From Streptomyces sp. DT2A-34 (lineage in GTDB: Bacteria > Actinomycetota > Actinomycetes > Streptomycetales > Streptomycetaceae): a stretch of DNA of 64,000 nt. Positions 8,200-17,650 of the stretch are shown piece by piece; the first letter of the stretch is position 1, and every line of letters begins with the position of its first letter. The DNA lies in NCBI RefSeq assembly GCF_030499515.1, contig NZ_JASTWJ010000001.1:7110001-7174000 (forward strand), given 5' to 3'. The notes beneath the pieces were generated by a model. That model did not search any database and was not told the origin of the DNA. It worked only from the letters and a program-made list of their open reading frames with translations. The translations under genes were made by a program, and so were the position numbers.

Positions 8200-8628
8200 A
8201 TGTCCAGCAGCGCAATCCGACGTTCTGAGGTCCTCTACACCGCCGTCGCCACCGCCGAGAACGGCCGCGACGGCCGGGTCGCCACGGACGACGGCAAGCT
8301 CGACGTCGTCGTGAACCCGCCCAAGGAGATGGGCGGCAGCGGCGCCGGCACCAACCCGGAGCAACTGTTCGCCGCCGGTTACAGCGCCTGCTTCCAGGGC
8401 GCCCTGGGCGTGGTCGGCCGCCAGGAGCAGGCCGACGTCTCCGGCTCGACCGTCACCGCGAAGGTCGGCATCGGCAAGAACGACGACGGGTTCGGGATCA
8501 TCGTCGAGATCTCCGCCCACATCCCGAACGTCGACGTGGAGACCGCCAAGGGCCTCATCGAGAAGGCCCACCAGGTCTGCCCGTACTCGAAGGCGACCCG
8601 CGGCAACATCACCGTGACGCTGGTCTGA
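8200..8628 (+). CDS. ohr: Organic hydroperoxide resistance protein (Ohr/OsmC family)
   Basis: 142-residue thiol peroxidase that reduces organic and fatty-acid hydroperoxides, with lipoylated partners known for the family. Both redox cysteines are present: Cys64 in AAGYSACFQGAL and Cys127 in HQVCPYSKATRGN. Length is normal for Ohr. The start ATG is backed by GAGGAGGAAG. It lies 105 bp after the reductase on the same strand and ends before a strong hairpin at 8663, so it may be co-transcribed with the reductase or have its own promoter. The nearby MarR protein lacks the OhrR sensing cysteine. Confidence 0.94.
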   Translation: MSSSAIRRSEVLYTAVATAENGRDGRVATDDGKLDVVVNPPKEMGGSGAGTNPEQLFAAGYSACFQGALGVVGRQEQADVSGSTVTAKVGIGKNDDGFGIIVEISAHIPNVDVETAKGLIEKAHQVCPYSKATRGNITVTLV

Positions 8629-8662
8629 GTGACGCCGGTCTGACACGGTCGTTGCCACGGCG

Positions 8663-8695
8663 GAGGCCGCACCCCTGGACGTGGGGTGCGGCCTC
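8663..8695. terminator. Bidirectional terminator hairpin after ohr
   Basis: 13-base perfect arms (8663-8675 and 8683-8695) with a 7-base loop, followed by TGTTGTG. It lies between convergent ohr (+) and the serine hydrolase gene (-). Confidence 0.8.
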
Positions 8696-8725
8696 TGTTG
8701 TGCGCGGTGTGCCGTGCGCGGTGTC

Positions 8726-9877
8726 TCAGCTCGCCAGTGCCGCCGAGTGAACCGCCCTCACCAACCGCTCGTTCTCCGGCGCCGCCCCGCCCGGGAACGC
8801 GCACCGGCGCCGCGTATAGCCGTACGCCAGGCCACTGCGCGGGTCCGCGAACGCCTGCGAACCACCCGCCCCGCTGTGACCGAAGGCCCCCGCGCCCAGG
8901 AACGGGTACCACGTGTCGGAGACCGCCTGGAAGCCGAGCCCGAAGGACTTGTGCGTCCGGGCCACCAGGTCGTACCCGGTCGAATGGATCTGGCCGACCT
9001 CGGCGATCGTGTCCGGCTTCAGCAGCGGCGGCCGCCCGTCGACCTCGCTGATCGCCGCCGCGTACATCCCGGCGAGCCCGCGCGCGGCCGCGACCCCGCC
9101 CGCCGACGCGGGCCCCTTGGCGCGCACCGTACGGGAGTTGGCGTGGTCCACCAGCTCGCCCGGGTTCGGCACATGCGTGTTGAAGGCGATCGAGGCCAGC
9201 GTGTGCGGCCCCCTCGGCACCGAGTCCAGCACCGCCTGCTGCTCCGGCGTCGGCGCCATCGGCTGCACGGAGCGGTAGCGGGGCTCCAGCTCCTCCGGGA
9301 GCCCGAGGTGGAAGTCCAGGCCGTACGGCGCCCGCACCCGCTCCTCGTAGACCTCCTGGAGCGAACGGCCCGTGGCCCGCCGTACGACCTCGCCGGCGAG
9401 CGCGCCGATGACGAGCGCGTGATAGCCGAAGGCCGTGCCGGGGCGCCAGAACGGCCGCTGGTCGGCGAGGCGTTCGGCGATCGCGGCATCGTCGGCCAGC
9501 TCGTCCTCGGTGAACCCGGCGTCGAGCCCGATCAGCCCCGCACGGTGCGCGAGCAGCTCGCGCAGCGTCAGCCCGGCCTTGCCCTCGGCCCCGAACTCCG
9601 GCCAGTAGTACGTCACCTTGCGGTCCAGCTCCAGCGTGCCGTCCTGCACGAGAAGCGCGACCACGAGGTGAGCGGCGCCCTTGGTGGAGGAGAACACGCC
9701 GTAGAGGGAGTCGGCCTCGCAGCCGTCACCCACCCACAGATCGACGACCCTGCGGCCCTGCACATACGCGCACAACTGCCCCTCGTAGTCGGGGAGTGCC
9801 CCCGCCACGAACGTGGCGAACTCCTCGCGCACGCCCTCGAAGCCGTCCGCGACGGTCCCGTGGATCTCCTGCGTCAT
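8726..9877 (-). CDS. Serine beta-lactamase-like hydrolase (class C/EstB type)
   Basis: 383 residues with the serine hydrolase motif SSTKG (SxxK, about residue 65), the YxN-equivalent tyrosine in FGYHALVIG (about residue 172), and a late HSGAGGSQAFAD stretch matching the HxG region of esterase-type members such as EstB/LACTB. No signal peptide is visible, so it is probably cytoplasmic. It likely cleaves an ester or amide rather than acting as a resistance beta-lactamase (inference). Its ATG overlaps the stop of the upstream carboxypeptidase relic (ATGA), with RBS GAGGAG, so it was the second gene of an operon whose first gene is now broken. Confidence 0.92.
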   Translation of the reverse strand: MTQEIHGTVADGFEGVREEFATFVAGALPDYEGQLCAYVQGRRVVDLWVGDGCEADSLYGVFSSTKGAAHLVVALLVQDGTLELDRKVTYYWPEFGAEGKAGLTLRELLAHRAGLIGLDAGFTEDELADDAAIAERLADQRPFWRPGTAFGYHALVIGALAGEVVRRATGRSLQEVYEERVRAPYGLDFHLGLPEELEPRYRSVQPMAPTPEQQAVLDSVPRGPHTLASIAFNTHVPNPGELVDHANSRTVRAKGPASAGGVAAARGLAGMYAAAISEVDGRPPLLKPDTIAEVGQIHSTGYDLVARTHKSFGLGFQAVSDTWYPFLGAGAFGHSGAGGSQAFADPRSGLAYGYTRRRCAFPGGAAPENERLVRAVHSAALAS

Positions 9878-12404
9878 CCGCTCTCCTCACCTGAGCCGCT
9901 TGCCTGTGCCCTTGCCTGTGCCATGGCGAACAACGCCCGTCCGACCTGGGCGAATTCCCCCTTCGGATGATCACGGAAGAGCGGCTCGGTGCCGAACAGA
10001 ACGGCCCGCGGGCCGCTGATCACCGAGGCCTGCCCCGCCGCGTCCGCGGGCCCGCCGGAGCCGTCCTGCGAAGGCCGCCAGTGCCCGGAGACGAGCGGGT
10101 TCCCGGTCGCGTACGCCTGATCGACGCGCACCTGCGGCCCGAGGTCGGTGAACCACACGGGCGCGTACACGAAGCCGTGCTCCGGAGCGCCATCCATCAG
10201 GGCACCGCCCGAATTCACCACGCGCACCACGCCGTTGGCGTCCCCGTTGCCCTCGACCGGCTTCGCGGCCAGCAGCCCGGCCGCCGAGTTGAGCGCGGCA
10301 CCGGCGGCACCCCGGCCGACGAGACCGTGTCCGTCGAGGAAGGCGTCGAGGGCGGTGCGGGCGGCGGCGCTCAGGTCGTCGTATTCCAGCCCGGCCGACA
10401 CGAACAGCACGTCCACCGACGACCAGTCGAACCCGGCGTTCAGCACGTCCGCCGAGACCGGCGTGACCTCGAAGCCCATCTCCCGCAGGGCGAACAGCTC
10501 GCCCGCGGTGACGGCGGCGGCGACCCGGGTGCGGTGCAGCGGGGCGGTGCCGGTGAGCTTCGTCGCGTGGAAGGCGACGTCGTACGCGCGGGCGGCTTCC
10601 GAGGCCTGCCGGCGCGCCGGGCCCGGCACGATCGCACTGCCGTCGGCGGCGCGGCGCACCTCGACGCCCTGCCGCAGCAGCGAGTTGAGCGCGGCGACCT
10701 CGCTCGGGTCGCCGAGCCCCAGCCGCAGATCGCCGCGCGGAGCGACGTACGCGACGGAGGCCGCCGCACGGACCGGCCGCAGGAGGCCGCCGGACGGCAT
10801 ACGCGGCAGGGTCTCCACCGCCGCGCCCCACAGCCGGCCGAGGCTCCAGCCCGAGATGTCGTACATCACCGAGACCTTGTCGCTGATGTCCCGTCCGTCC
10901 GCGAGCAGCGCGTTCGCCAGGCCGCGCTTGGGCTGGTGCATGTCGACGACGTATGAGCCCTGGGCGTACGTCCGTCCGCCGAGGCGGAAGGAGTGGCTCG
11001 CGCGGGTGACCCGTACGTCATTGGCGAGGAGGTGGTCGACGAGGCGGGCGGCGGCGGTGGCGGAGCGTTGGGTGCCGGCCGGGATGACGTAGGCGCGCGG
11101 GAAGGCGGTCGTGTAGACGTCCTCGGGGCCGATGCCGGGGACGCCGGGGACGGTCTCGGGCGACACCGGCACCTGCGCGGCGCCCGTGGCCCCCCGCCGG
11201 AAGACCTCGATCTGGTCGGCGACGAGCGAGGCGCGCTCGGAGCGCACGAAGTCGAGGGTGGCGCGCAGGCGGCCCTCGGTGATGTGTGAGTTCGGGCTCC
11301 GCGTGATCGCTTCCGGTGTTACGGTCGGGGTCCCGGCGCATGAGTCCGTGAAGGCACAAGCCCGGCATTGCCGGTGGACCCGGTTGTGTGCGGACGCCGA
11401 GGGCGTCAGGTGCGGGGCACAGTCAACTGCCTCTGCCACCCAACGGGTGGCTGGACGCGTACGTCGCATCGCAGCCAGCGGTGACCGTAGCGCAAGCCTG
11501 CCGCGCCCAAGCGGTGGGCAGTTGACGAACAGGTCGTACTCCTGTTCACGGGGTGCGGGTACGTTGGTGGGCACATTCACGGTGCCGTTGACGTACCCGC
11601 ACCAGTCCCGCGTCACCGGCGTGAACCCTTGGCAACCATGAAGCGCAGTGCGGTGACGAAGTCCCGGTTCATGTCGAAACCGTTCGCATTGGCGCGGGTT
11701 CCGGCGATACGGCCGTCCGGGTTGGCGGTGATGTTGAAGTACAGGCGGCTGTGGGAGAGCAGGTCGCGCGTGTCCGCGTCCTTGGCGGTGGCGAGCCGCT
11801 CGATGAGCTTCAGGGAGGCGTCGGTGCCCTCCCACTCGTTGCCGTGGATGTTGTTGTTGAGGAAGACGGGGGTCTTGTAGGTCCGTTTGATCTCGGGGGA
11901 CTTGGCGGCGACGACGGGCGCGTTCTCGATGAGCTCGCGCATCCGCGCCTGGGCCCGGGTCTGACGGGCGGTCTCCGGGGCGGTGACGGTGACGAGATAG
12001 AGCCGGTGCCCGCCGGCCGAGCGGCCTGCGACCTCGACGCTCACCCGGTCGCCGAGGGCCTGCAGGGCGTTCAGCTCGGGCGCGATGGCGTGGTACGGGG
12101 TGAGGCCGAGCTTGATGGACTTGTCGGCCGGGTTCTCGGGGTCGGGGGCGAGGACCCGCCGGCGGGGGTAGCCGCGGCTGTCGTCGGTGATCGCCGCGGA
12201 GGCCGCCTCGGCTGTGCCGAGGGCCCGCTGGGTGGCGCTCGCGGGTGTCCGCGCCGCGTGTTGGTCGAGCGCGGCCTCGCGATGGACCGGGGGCCCGGGT
12301 TTCGCGTCGGCGGTCTGCGGGGTGAGGAGCAGGGAGCCCGCCGTGGTGACGGCGAGGGCGATGATCGGAACGGGTCTCGCAGGAACGGTTCTCGTGATGC
12401 GCAC
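9874..12404 (-). pseudogene. Secreted M14-family zinc carboxypeptidase, disrupted
   Basis: GTG at 12404 with GGAGGAGG upstream gives a signal peptide ending near TADA. The metal-binding HxxE is seen (NNIHGNEWEGTDASL), then ANPDGR and GFDMNRDF, the first half of an M14 catalytic domain. The frame shifts at about 11630 (after RDFVTALRFMV) and returns as GYVNGTVNVPTNVP and EYDLFVN. From about 11520 to 11290 the sequence does not resemble the expected continuation of the catalytic domain, and the usual C-terminal part resumes with TEGRLRATLDFVRSERASLV. The rest is intact to the stop at 9874. With a frameshift and loss of the distal catalytic region it cannot make the normal enzyme. Confidence 0.8.
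11290..11520. other. Foreign ~230-bp segment inside the carboxypeptidase relic
   Basis: The segment replaces the part of the M14 domain that should carry the distal catalytic residues. It contains a short perfect dyad, CCACCC-GTT-GGGTGG (11438-11452, plus-strand reading CCACCCAACGGGTGG), and no recognisable gene. Its origin (mobile-element end, or scrambled deletion junction) could not be determined. Confidence 0.45.
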
Positions 12405-12575
12405 GCGTACCTCCTCCGGAACTACCAAAGATCGGTACGGCGAGGTGTACCTGTTCGACTCAACCGCAACAAGAGGGAGTTGGTGTCACGGATGGCCCGG
12501 ATGGCCCATGCGGGGGCCTGCGGACGGGGCATGCTGAGAGCCGCACCGGCGGCGGCAGGAGGCGAGGAGAAGCCC

Positions 12576-13439
12576 ATGGCAACGATCCCTTCGCTCCCCA
12601 GCAGGGACGACGTACTCCGCATGGCACGCAGCACGACGGACATCACCGGCCAACTGCTGGACACGGCCGGGAACATCACCCGCATCGCGATCAACACCTT
12701 CGATCCCAGGGACGGATCGGGAGCCGAAGTCCTGCGCGTACTGCGGCAGACGACCGCCGAACTGGCCGAGGCAAGCGCCTCCCCGCAGGCCCAGGAGGCC
12801 TTCTACCGCATCGTCGAGACCCTCACCCGACTCGGCGCCAGCGGAGCGCCCCTCGCGGTCCACCCCGTGAGCGAACCGGCACAGGCCCTGCTGGCCGCGC
12901 TGGGCGACAGCCTGCTCCCGGTGCTGGACGCGGTGGAGCCGGCGGTGGAGGAGTTCGCGGCGGCGCTGGGTGAGCTGGTCGAAGCGACGTCGCCCCTGCT
13001 GCCGGCGACGGCGGGCGTGGCCGCGGGCGCCCTGCTCGCCCTGACCCCGCTGCTCCGTTCCGCGGCGGAGGTCCTGCGCGAGTCGTCCCCGGAACTCCGC
13101 CGCATCGCCGACGCCTTGACGGCCGCACTCGCGCCCTTGATGCCGCTCCAGGTGGCCCTGGCCGAGCGTGCGGCCGCCGCCGGCGCGAACGCGGTCCGCG
13201 TGACCCTCCCACCCCTCGCCGACCTCACCGAGGCAGCGGCGGCGACCACGAAGGCGGCACGTCCGGTGCTGATCGCCGGGGAGGAACTCCTGGTGACCGG
13301 GTTGGAGCGGATACAGCCCCTGCTGCTGGCCGGGGTGTCGCGCGCGGGGCGGGTGGCCCGGGCGGTGGCGGTACGGGTGTCGGCGGCGGTGAGCCCGGCG
13401 GCCGAGCAGGGGGTCGTGGTGACGGTGACACCGGTGTGA
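12576..13439 (+). CDS. Conserved hypothetical alanine-rich helical protein
   Basis: 287 residues, start supported by AGGAGGCGAGGAGA. Composition is Ala/Leu/Glu/Val-rich with long amphipathic helices and few aromatic residues. A weakly hydrophobic stretch (LLPATAGVAAGALLALTPLL) near 145-165 may associate with membrane. No catalytic motif, cysteine or signal peptide is visible and I do not recognise a characterised family. It lies between the divergent carboxypeptidase relic and an EI24 membrane protein on the same strand, 88 bp apart. Function unknown. Confidence 0.75.
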   Translation: MATIPSLPSRDDVLRMARSTTDITGQLLDTAGNITRIAINTFDPRDGSGAEVLRVLRQTTAELAEASASPQAQEAFYRIVETLTRLGASGAPLAVHPVSEPAQALLAALGDSLLPVLDAVEPAVEEFAAALGELVEATSPLLPATAGVAAGALLALTPLLRSAAEVLRESSPELRRIADALTAALAPLMPLQVALAERAAAAGANAVRVTLPPLADLTEAAAATTKAARPVLIAGEELLVTGLERIQPLLLAGVSRAGRVARAVAVRVSAAVSPAAEQGVVVTVTPV

Positions 13440-13527
13440 GGGGCTGCGGTGACGGTGGGGGGTGCGGTGACCAGGCCCCGAAACGGCCGTGACGGCAGCG
13501 TGACACGGCCCGGCTAGAGTTCCCTCC

Positions 13528-14322
13528 ATGCGCGATCTTGGGACCGGGTTCAGGTATTTGCTCAGGGGCCAGCGATGGGCGGCCCGGCACGGCAAGCAGT
13601 ACGGCTTCGGGCTGATCCCGGGCCTGATCACCCTCGTCCTGTACGCGGCGGCGCTCGTCGCGCTCGCGCTGTGGGGCGAGGGCTTCGTGTCCTGGTCGAC
13701 GCCGTTCGCCGACGACTGGTCGAGCCCCTGGCAGGGCCTCTTCCGCGGCTTCCTCACCGCCGTCCTGTTCGCCCTCGGCCTCCTCCTCTCCGTGGTCACG
13801 TTCACCGCGGTCACACTCCTGATCGGCCAGCCCTTCTACGAGAACCTCTCCGAGAAGGTCGACCAGGACGTCTCCCCCGACGGCACGGCCCCCGAGTCCG
13901 GCCTGCCGCTCTGGCGCGAGCTGTGGATCTCGGGCCGCGACAGCCTGCGGATCGTGCTGCGTGCCGCCGTCTGGGGCGTGCTGCTCTTCGCCCTCGGCTT
14001 CATCCCGGTCGTCGGCCAGACGGTCGTACCGGTGATCGGCGTCGTCGTCACCGGCTTCTTCCTCACCGAGGAGCTCACGGCGGTCGCCCTGCAGCGCCGC
14101 CGCGTCGAACTCCGCGACCGCCTGACCATGCTCCGCTCCCGCAAGACCCTGGTCTGGGGCTTCGGTACGCCCCTCGCCGCGGCCTTCCTGGTGCCGTTCG
14201 TCGCGGTGTTCCTGATGCCGGGGGCCGTCGCGGGGGCCACCCTCATGGCGCGGGAGCTGGTGGGCGAGGAGACCCAGGAGGAAGCGGCGCCCGCGCCCGA
14301 CTCGGAGACCGTCAGCTGGTGA
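13528..14322 (+). CDS. EI24-domain (CysZ-like) membrane protein
   Basis: 264 residues with about four to six hydrophobic segments (GLIPGLITLVLYAAALVALA; GFLTAVLFALGLLLSVVTF; FALGFIPVVGQTVVPVIGV; PLAAAFLVPFVAVFLMPGAV). The central stretch LIGQPFYENLSEKVDQ is characteristic of the EI24/CysZ family. CysZ is a sulfate permease in enterobacteria, but actinobacterial EI24 proteins are not assigned a substrate, so transport of an anion is only an inference. The last 11 bp overlap the convergent gene's stop. Confidence 0.88.
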   Translation: MRDLGTGFRYLLRGQRWAARHGKQYGFGLIPGLITLVLYAAALVALALWGEGFVSWSTPFADDWSSPWQGLFRGFLTAVLFALGLLLSVVTFTAVTLLIGQPFYENLSEKVDQDVSPDGTAPESGLPLWRELWISGRDSLRIVLRAAVWGVLLFALGFIPVVGQTVVPVIGVVVTGFFLTEELTAVALQRRRVELRDRLTMLRSRKTLVWGFGTPLAAAFLVPFVAVFLMPGAVAGATLMARELVGEETQEEAAPAPDSETVSW

Positions 14323-15637
14323 CCGGGCTGCCCGCCGCCACCTTCAGGATCGTCCGCACCTGGGCGATGATGTCCAGCCGGTTCCGCACGAACCCGGGGT
14401 CGGTCACCGACCCGGTCGCCGGGTCCGTGTTGCCCGCCCCGAACTGCAGCACCGGCGTGTGCACATGCCCGCCCGGCAGTGTGTCGTGCAGTCCCAGCCG
14501 GTCCCGCAGCAGCGTCGCCCGGTAGGCGATCTCGTTGGAGAGGTAGTCACCGCCGCCCCCGGCCCGCGCGGTGGAGCCGGGCGTCGGCCCGTCCGGCCGT
14601 ACGACGGCCTGCGTGCCTCCCGCCGGGATCTCGGTCACGCTCGTGTTGTCGTACACCGGGAAACGCCCGGTGTCCGCGGCGACGATCTTCTCGTACGGCA
14701 GGGTCGTCGTCGTCCACTGCGGCTGCGAGGCCGGGTCGGTGACGGGGATGGTCTCGGTCCGGCCGATGTTCTCGTTGTCGCCGAAGCCGCCCCGCCAGGC
14801 CCCGTTGGTCCGCTCGACGTCGAACCGCCCGACGCTCCCCTGGCTCACGGTCGTGAACAGATCGACCTGCTTCAGATACGGCCGCAGCGTCCGCTCCACG
14901 GTCCCGTCGGCGAAGTCCCGCCAGCGCACCGGAAACACGGCGGTCTCCACCCGCGCCGGACCGTCCGCCGTCTCGATCACCGTGCCGTCGAGGGCGAGCG
15001 CGGTGGCCCCGGACGGGTTGGAGATACGGATGTCCTGGTCGAGGGTGAAGGGATCGAACCCGGTGACCAGGATCCGCCTGAGCCCGCTGATCCCGTGGCC
15101 GCCGTCGGGGTAGCGGATGTCGGTCTGGCCGCGCGATCCCCGCTCCAACGCGTCGAGCAGCGCGGCCCGTTGGGCGTCACTCAACCCGAACCCCGGCTCC
15201 CAGGTCCGCACGTCCCGCGTCATCGACAGCCGCGCCCAGTACAGGGGCCGATCGTCGTCCCGGCTCAGGCCCACCCGTCGCCCATCACCACCCTTGTAAG
15301 GAAGCGCTTCGCGCCTATTTGATTCCGCCGGACCCCGCCCCTGCGCCCGGTCGACGGCCCTGCGCCACAGTGCGGATCCCTCGCGCACGACGATACGGCG
15401 GGCCTGCGCGAAGGAGCTCGCGGTGCCGAGATCGTGGGCGAACTCCGTTGTCACGGCGTCGAATCCGGAGCGGCGCAGGATCTCCTGGGGGACCGTCCTG
15501 TCTAGGCGCTGTTCCTCGACGGTCGGCGCGGGCGCCGCCTCGGTGGCGGCCTCGGCGGCGGCCCAGGGCGTGGGAGCCGAGAGGCCGGCCAGCAGGGCCA
15601 GGCCGAGGACGCCGATGCGAACACGTATGGAATTCAA
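14312..15637 (-). CDS. Secreted pyroglutamyl-peptidase-I-like (C15 fold) protein with Cys-to-Ser change
   Basis: 441 residues. A signal peptide (MNSIRVRIGVLGLALLAGLS, cleaved near AEA) precedes an N-terminal region of about 160 residues and a C15-like domain. The domain has ILVTGFDPFT...NPSGATALALDG (the family GFxPFxxxxxNPS), then SQGSVGRFDVERTNGA (aligning with the glutamate-bearing GxxxGR...ERVAIN region), DYLSNEIAYR where active enzymes have xYLCNxxxY, and HVHTPVLQ for the HxPxLP histidine. The catalytic Cys is thus Ser while Glu and His counterparts remain. It is extracellular, whereas normal Pcp is cytoplasmic. It is either a serine variant or a binding protein. Alignment by eye. Confidence 0.8.
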   Translation of the reverse strand: MNSIRVRIGVLGLALLAGLSAPTPWAAAEAATEAAPAPTVEEQRLDRTVPQEILRRSGFDAVTTEFAHDLGTASSFAQARRIVVREGSALWRRAVDRAQGRGPAESNRREALPYKGGDGRRVGLSRDDDRPLYWARLSMTRDVRTWEPGFGLSDAQRAALLDALERGSRGQTDIRYPDGGHGISGLRRILVTGFDPFTLDQDIRISNPSGATALALDGTVIETADGPARVETAVFPVRWRDFADGTVERTLRPYLKQVDLFTTVSQGSVGRFDVERTNGAWRGGFGDNENIGRTETIPVTDPASQPQWTTTTLPYEKIVAADTGRFPVYDNTSVTEIPAGGTQAVVRPDGPTPGSTARAGGGGDYLSNEIAYRATLLRDRLGLHDTLPGGHVHTPVLQFGAGNTDPATGSVTDPGFVRNRLDIIAQVRTILKVAAGSPVTS

Positions 15638-15743
15638 GGGAGTTCCGGTCCTTCCGTCACGGTGGGGGAGCGTGGTGCGGGACGCCGGAAGTATCGCGTG
15701 ACGGGAGTGGTCTACGCCATGGCGGGGCTACTCCATGGTGTGG

Positions 15744-16676
15744 CTATGGCATGGCATGGGGAACCTTCACCGCCGCCTGTCGCAGCGCCCCCACGAACGC
15801 CGCCACGGCCGGAGCCAGGGACCGCCCCCGTACGGTCGCCGCGTACACCGCCCGCGCCGGGGCGCCCTCGTCCAGCACCGGCAGCAGCGCGACATCCGGT
15901 CGTACGGACGCGGCGGCCAGCGCCGGGACCAGGGCCACGCCGAGCCCCGCGGCGACGTAGCCCTGCTTGGCGGTCCACTCACCGACGACGTGCGCGACAC
16001 GCGGCCGGAAGCCCTGCCGCAGGGCCGCGTCGAGGAGGGTGCCCTCGGGGCGGGAGCTGCCGGAGATCCAGTCGGCGTCGGAGAGCCGGCCGAGCCGGAC
16101 GGGGCCGCTGCCGGCCAGCGGATGACCGGCAGGTACGGCGACGTACAGGCGCTCGTCGAGAAGGTGGTGGAGCTCGAACGTCTCCAGAGGTGCCCGGCCC
16201 GTCGTCGAGACGACCGCCAGATCGAGGTGGCCCGCGCCGAGCCGGTCCAGCAGGCCTGGTGTGAAGCCCTCCTCGCGGCTGACCAGGACCCCTGGGTGCC
16301 GGGCGCGGAAGGCGCCGAGGGCGAGCGGTACCAGCGCCGCGTCGGCCGTGGCGAAGGCGCCGAACCGCAGCCGCCCCCCGGCGACTTCGCGCAGGGCGGC
16401 CAGCTCGCGCACGGCTCCGTACAGCGACTCGGCGACAGCCTCGGCGTACGGCACGAGGGCCCGCCCGGCCTCGGTGAGCCGTACGCCACGCGGCAGCCGG
16501 TCGAAGAGCGGACCGCCGCCCAACGCCCCCTCCAGCGAGGAGATCTGGCGCGACACCGCCGACTGGGTCCACCCCAGCGTCCGCGCGGCCACCGTGAACG
16601 AGCCGTGCCGGGCGACCTCCAGGAACGCCCTCAGCCACACGCTGGACACCTCGGGAAACTCATGCTGATTCGGCAT
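15744..16676 (-). CDS. LysR family transcriptional regulator
   Basis: 310 residues from the ATG at 16676 (MPNQHEFPEV). This start puts the HTH (VSSVWLRAFLEVARHGSFTV...LGWTQSAVSRQISSLE) at the normal N-terminal position; upstream in-frame ATGs would add about 26 unrelated residues. The effector domain follows with the typical GHPLAGSGPV and VAAGLGVALVPALA stretches. Divergent from the RidA gene, 58 bp away, with a GCATG-ACAGC-CATGC dyad over its own start, consistent with autoregulation and control of the RidA gene. Ligand unknown. Confidence 0.92.
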   Translation of the reverse strand: MPNQHEFPEVSSVWLRAFLEVARHGSFTVAARTLGWTQSAVSRQISSLEGALGGGPLFDRLPRGVRLTEAGRALVPYAEAVAESLYGAVRELAALREVAGGRLRFGAFATADAALVPLALGAFRARHPGVLVSREEGFTPGLLDRLGAGHLDLAVVSTTGRAPLETFELHHLLDERLYVAVPAGHPLAGSGPVRLGRLSDADWISGSSRPEGTLLDAALRQGFRPRVAHVVGEWTAKQGYVAAGLGVALVPALAAASVRPDVALLPVLDEGAPARAVYAATVRGRSLAPAVAAFVGALRQAAVKVPHAMP

Positions 16677-16687
16677 GACAGCCATGC
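16673..16687. promoter_or_regulatory. Dyad in the lysR-ridA divergent region
   Basis: GCATG-ACAGC-CATGC, five-base perfect arms, covering the lysR start codon. Spacing does not strictly match the T-N11-A LysR box, so this is only a candidate site. Confidence 0.35.
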
Positions 16688-16734
16688 TGGACATTCGCTT
16701 GTCGCATCTCAAGTGGGGACCTAGCGTCGACGGC

Positions 16735-17136
16735 ATGCAGATCACCCTCGACAACCCGCCCTCCGCACCCCAGCCCCTCAGTCCGTACTACTCCCAGGTC
16801 GCCCGCGTGGAACACGCCGACGGCAGCGCCCTGTTGTTCCTCTCCGGGCAGATCGCGCCGGGCGCCACCGTCGCCGAGCAGACCCGCGGCATCTTCGAGA
16901 CGATCGCCGCGCTGCTCAAGGCCCACGGCGCGACCCTGGCGGACGTCATCAACATCCGTACCTGTCTCACCGACATCGGCACGCTGGAGGAATACGGCAC
17001 CGTACGGCGGCAGTTCCTCACCGGCACCCCGCCCACCAGCATGACCTTCGAGGTGCCGAGGCTCTTCCGGCCGGAGGCCCTCCTGGAGGTCGAGGTCGTC
17101 GCCGCCGTCACTCCACGTTCTCGCCCAGCAGCCTGA
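16735..17136 (+). CDS. RidA family protein (enamine/imine deaminase-like)
   Basis: 133 residues, trimeric YjgF/YER057c/UK114 fold. Seen: LFLSGQIAPGATVAEQTRG, AHGATLADVINIRTCLTDIG, and the C-terminal VEVVAAV strand. The arginine that binds the carboxylate in RidA proper (usually in a VxxTVF/RxxV motif near residue 105) is not clearly present, so it may belong to another Rid subgroup with a different substrate. The ATG at 16735 is chosen by family N-terminus; longer upstream in-frame starts run into the lysR promoter. The 3' end overlaps the convergent tetR relic by 29 bp. Confidence 0.87.
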   Translation: MQITLDNPPSAPQPLSPYYSQVARVEHADGSALLFLSGQIAPGATVAEQTRGIFETIAALLKAHGATLADVINIRTCLTDIGTLEEYGTVRRQFLTGTPPTSMTFEVPRLFRPEALLEVEVVAAVTPRSRPAA

Positions 17137-17650
17137 GGAAGTCCCGGAACGCGCCCGGCATGTCCACCGACTCCGGGTCCAAAAGCCACTGGTACTGCAG
17201 GCCGTCCATGACGGCGACCAGCAGGGGAGCCGTGCGCTCCGGCGTCAGTCCGTTCGGGAGCCGGTCGCCGTACTCGGTGCGCAGTATCTCGGCCATGCTC
17301 GCCCGCACGCGCGCGTACCGCCCGGTGAAGTACTCGCGCGCCGGATCCCCCTCCGTGACGCTCTCGCCGCGCAGTGCCGAGCAGGTCGACCCGCCACCGG
17401 CTGTCGGGTACGGCGTCCCACTGGTCCCGCTCCTGGAGCACGGCGACCAGCAGCGCGTCCTTGGTCGGGAAGTCGTGCAGCAACCCTTGCTGGGGAGCCC
17501 GACTCGCTCCGCGACCGCGGCCAGGCTCGCCCCCGGTAACCGCGCTCGGCGATCACTTCCAGGGCCGCCCGGACGATCTCCGCGCGGCGCGCTCTTCTTC
17601 GCGGCTGAACCGCCGCCGCTCTCGCGGACGTGGTTGCTCGCCGTGGGGGT
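17108..17650 (-). pseudogene. Decayed TetR family regulator
   Basis: Parts of one TetR protein are scattered over different frames. In order: EIVRAALEVIAERGYRG (helix 1), ASLAAVAERVGLP (HTH helices 2-3), SKGLLHDFPTKDALLVAVLQ, RDQWDAVPDSRWRVDLLGT, GDPAREYFTGRYARVRASMA and ILRTEYGDRLPNGLTPERTA to the stop at 17108. At least three single-base shifts are needed (about 17540, 17498 and 17385), and no start codon is clear. The number of lesions argues for a pseudogene rather than one sequencing error. It is convergent with ridA. Confidence 0.8.

Noticed and set aside
11132-11641. Plus-strand 169-codon frame across the foreign segment
   Set aside because: No motif, no ribosome site, and half of it is antisense to recognisable M14 peptidase sequence.
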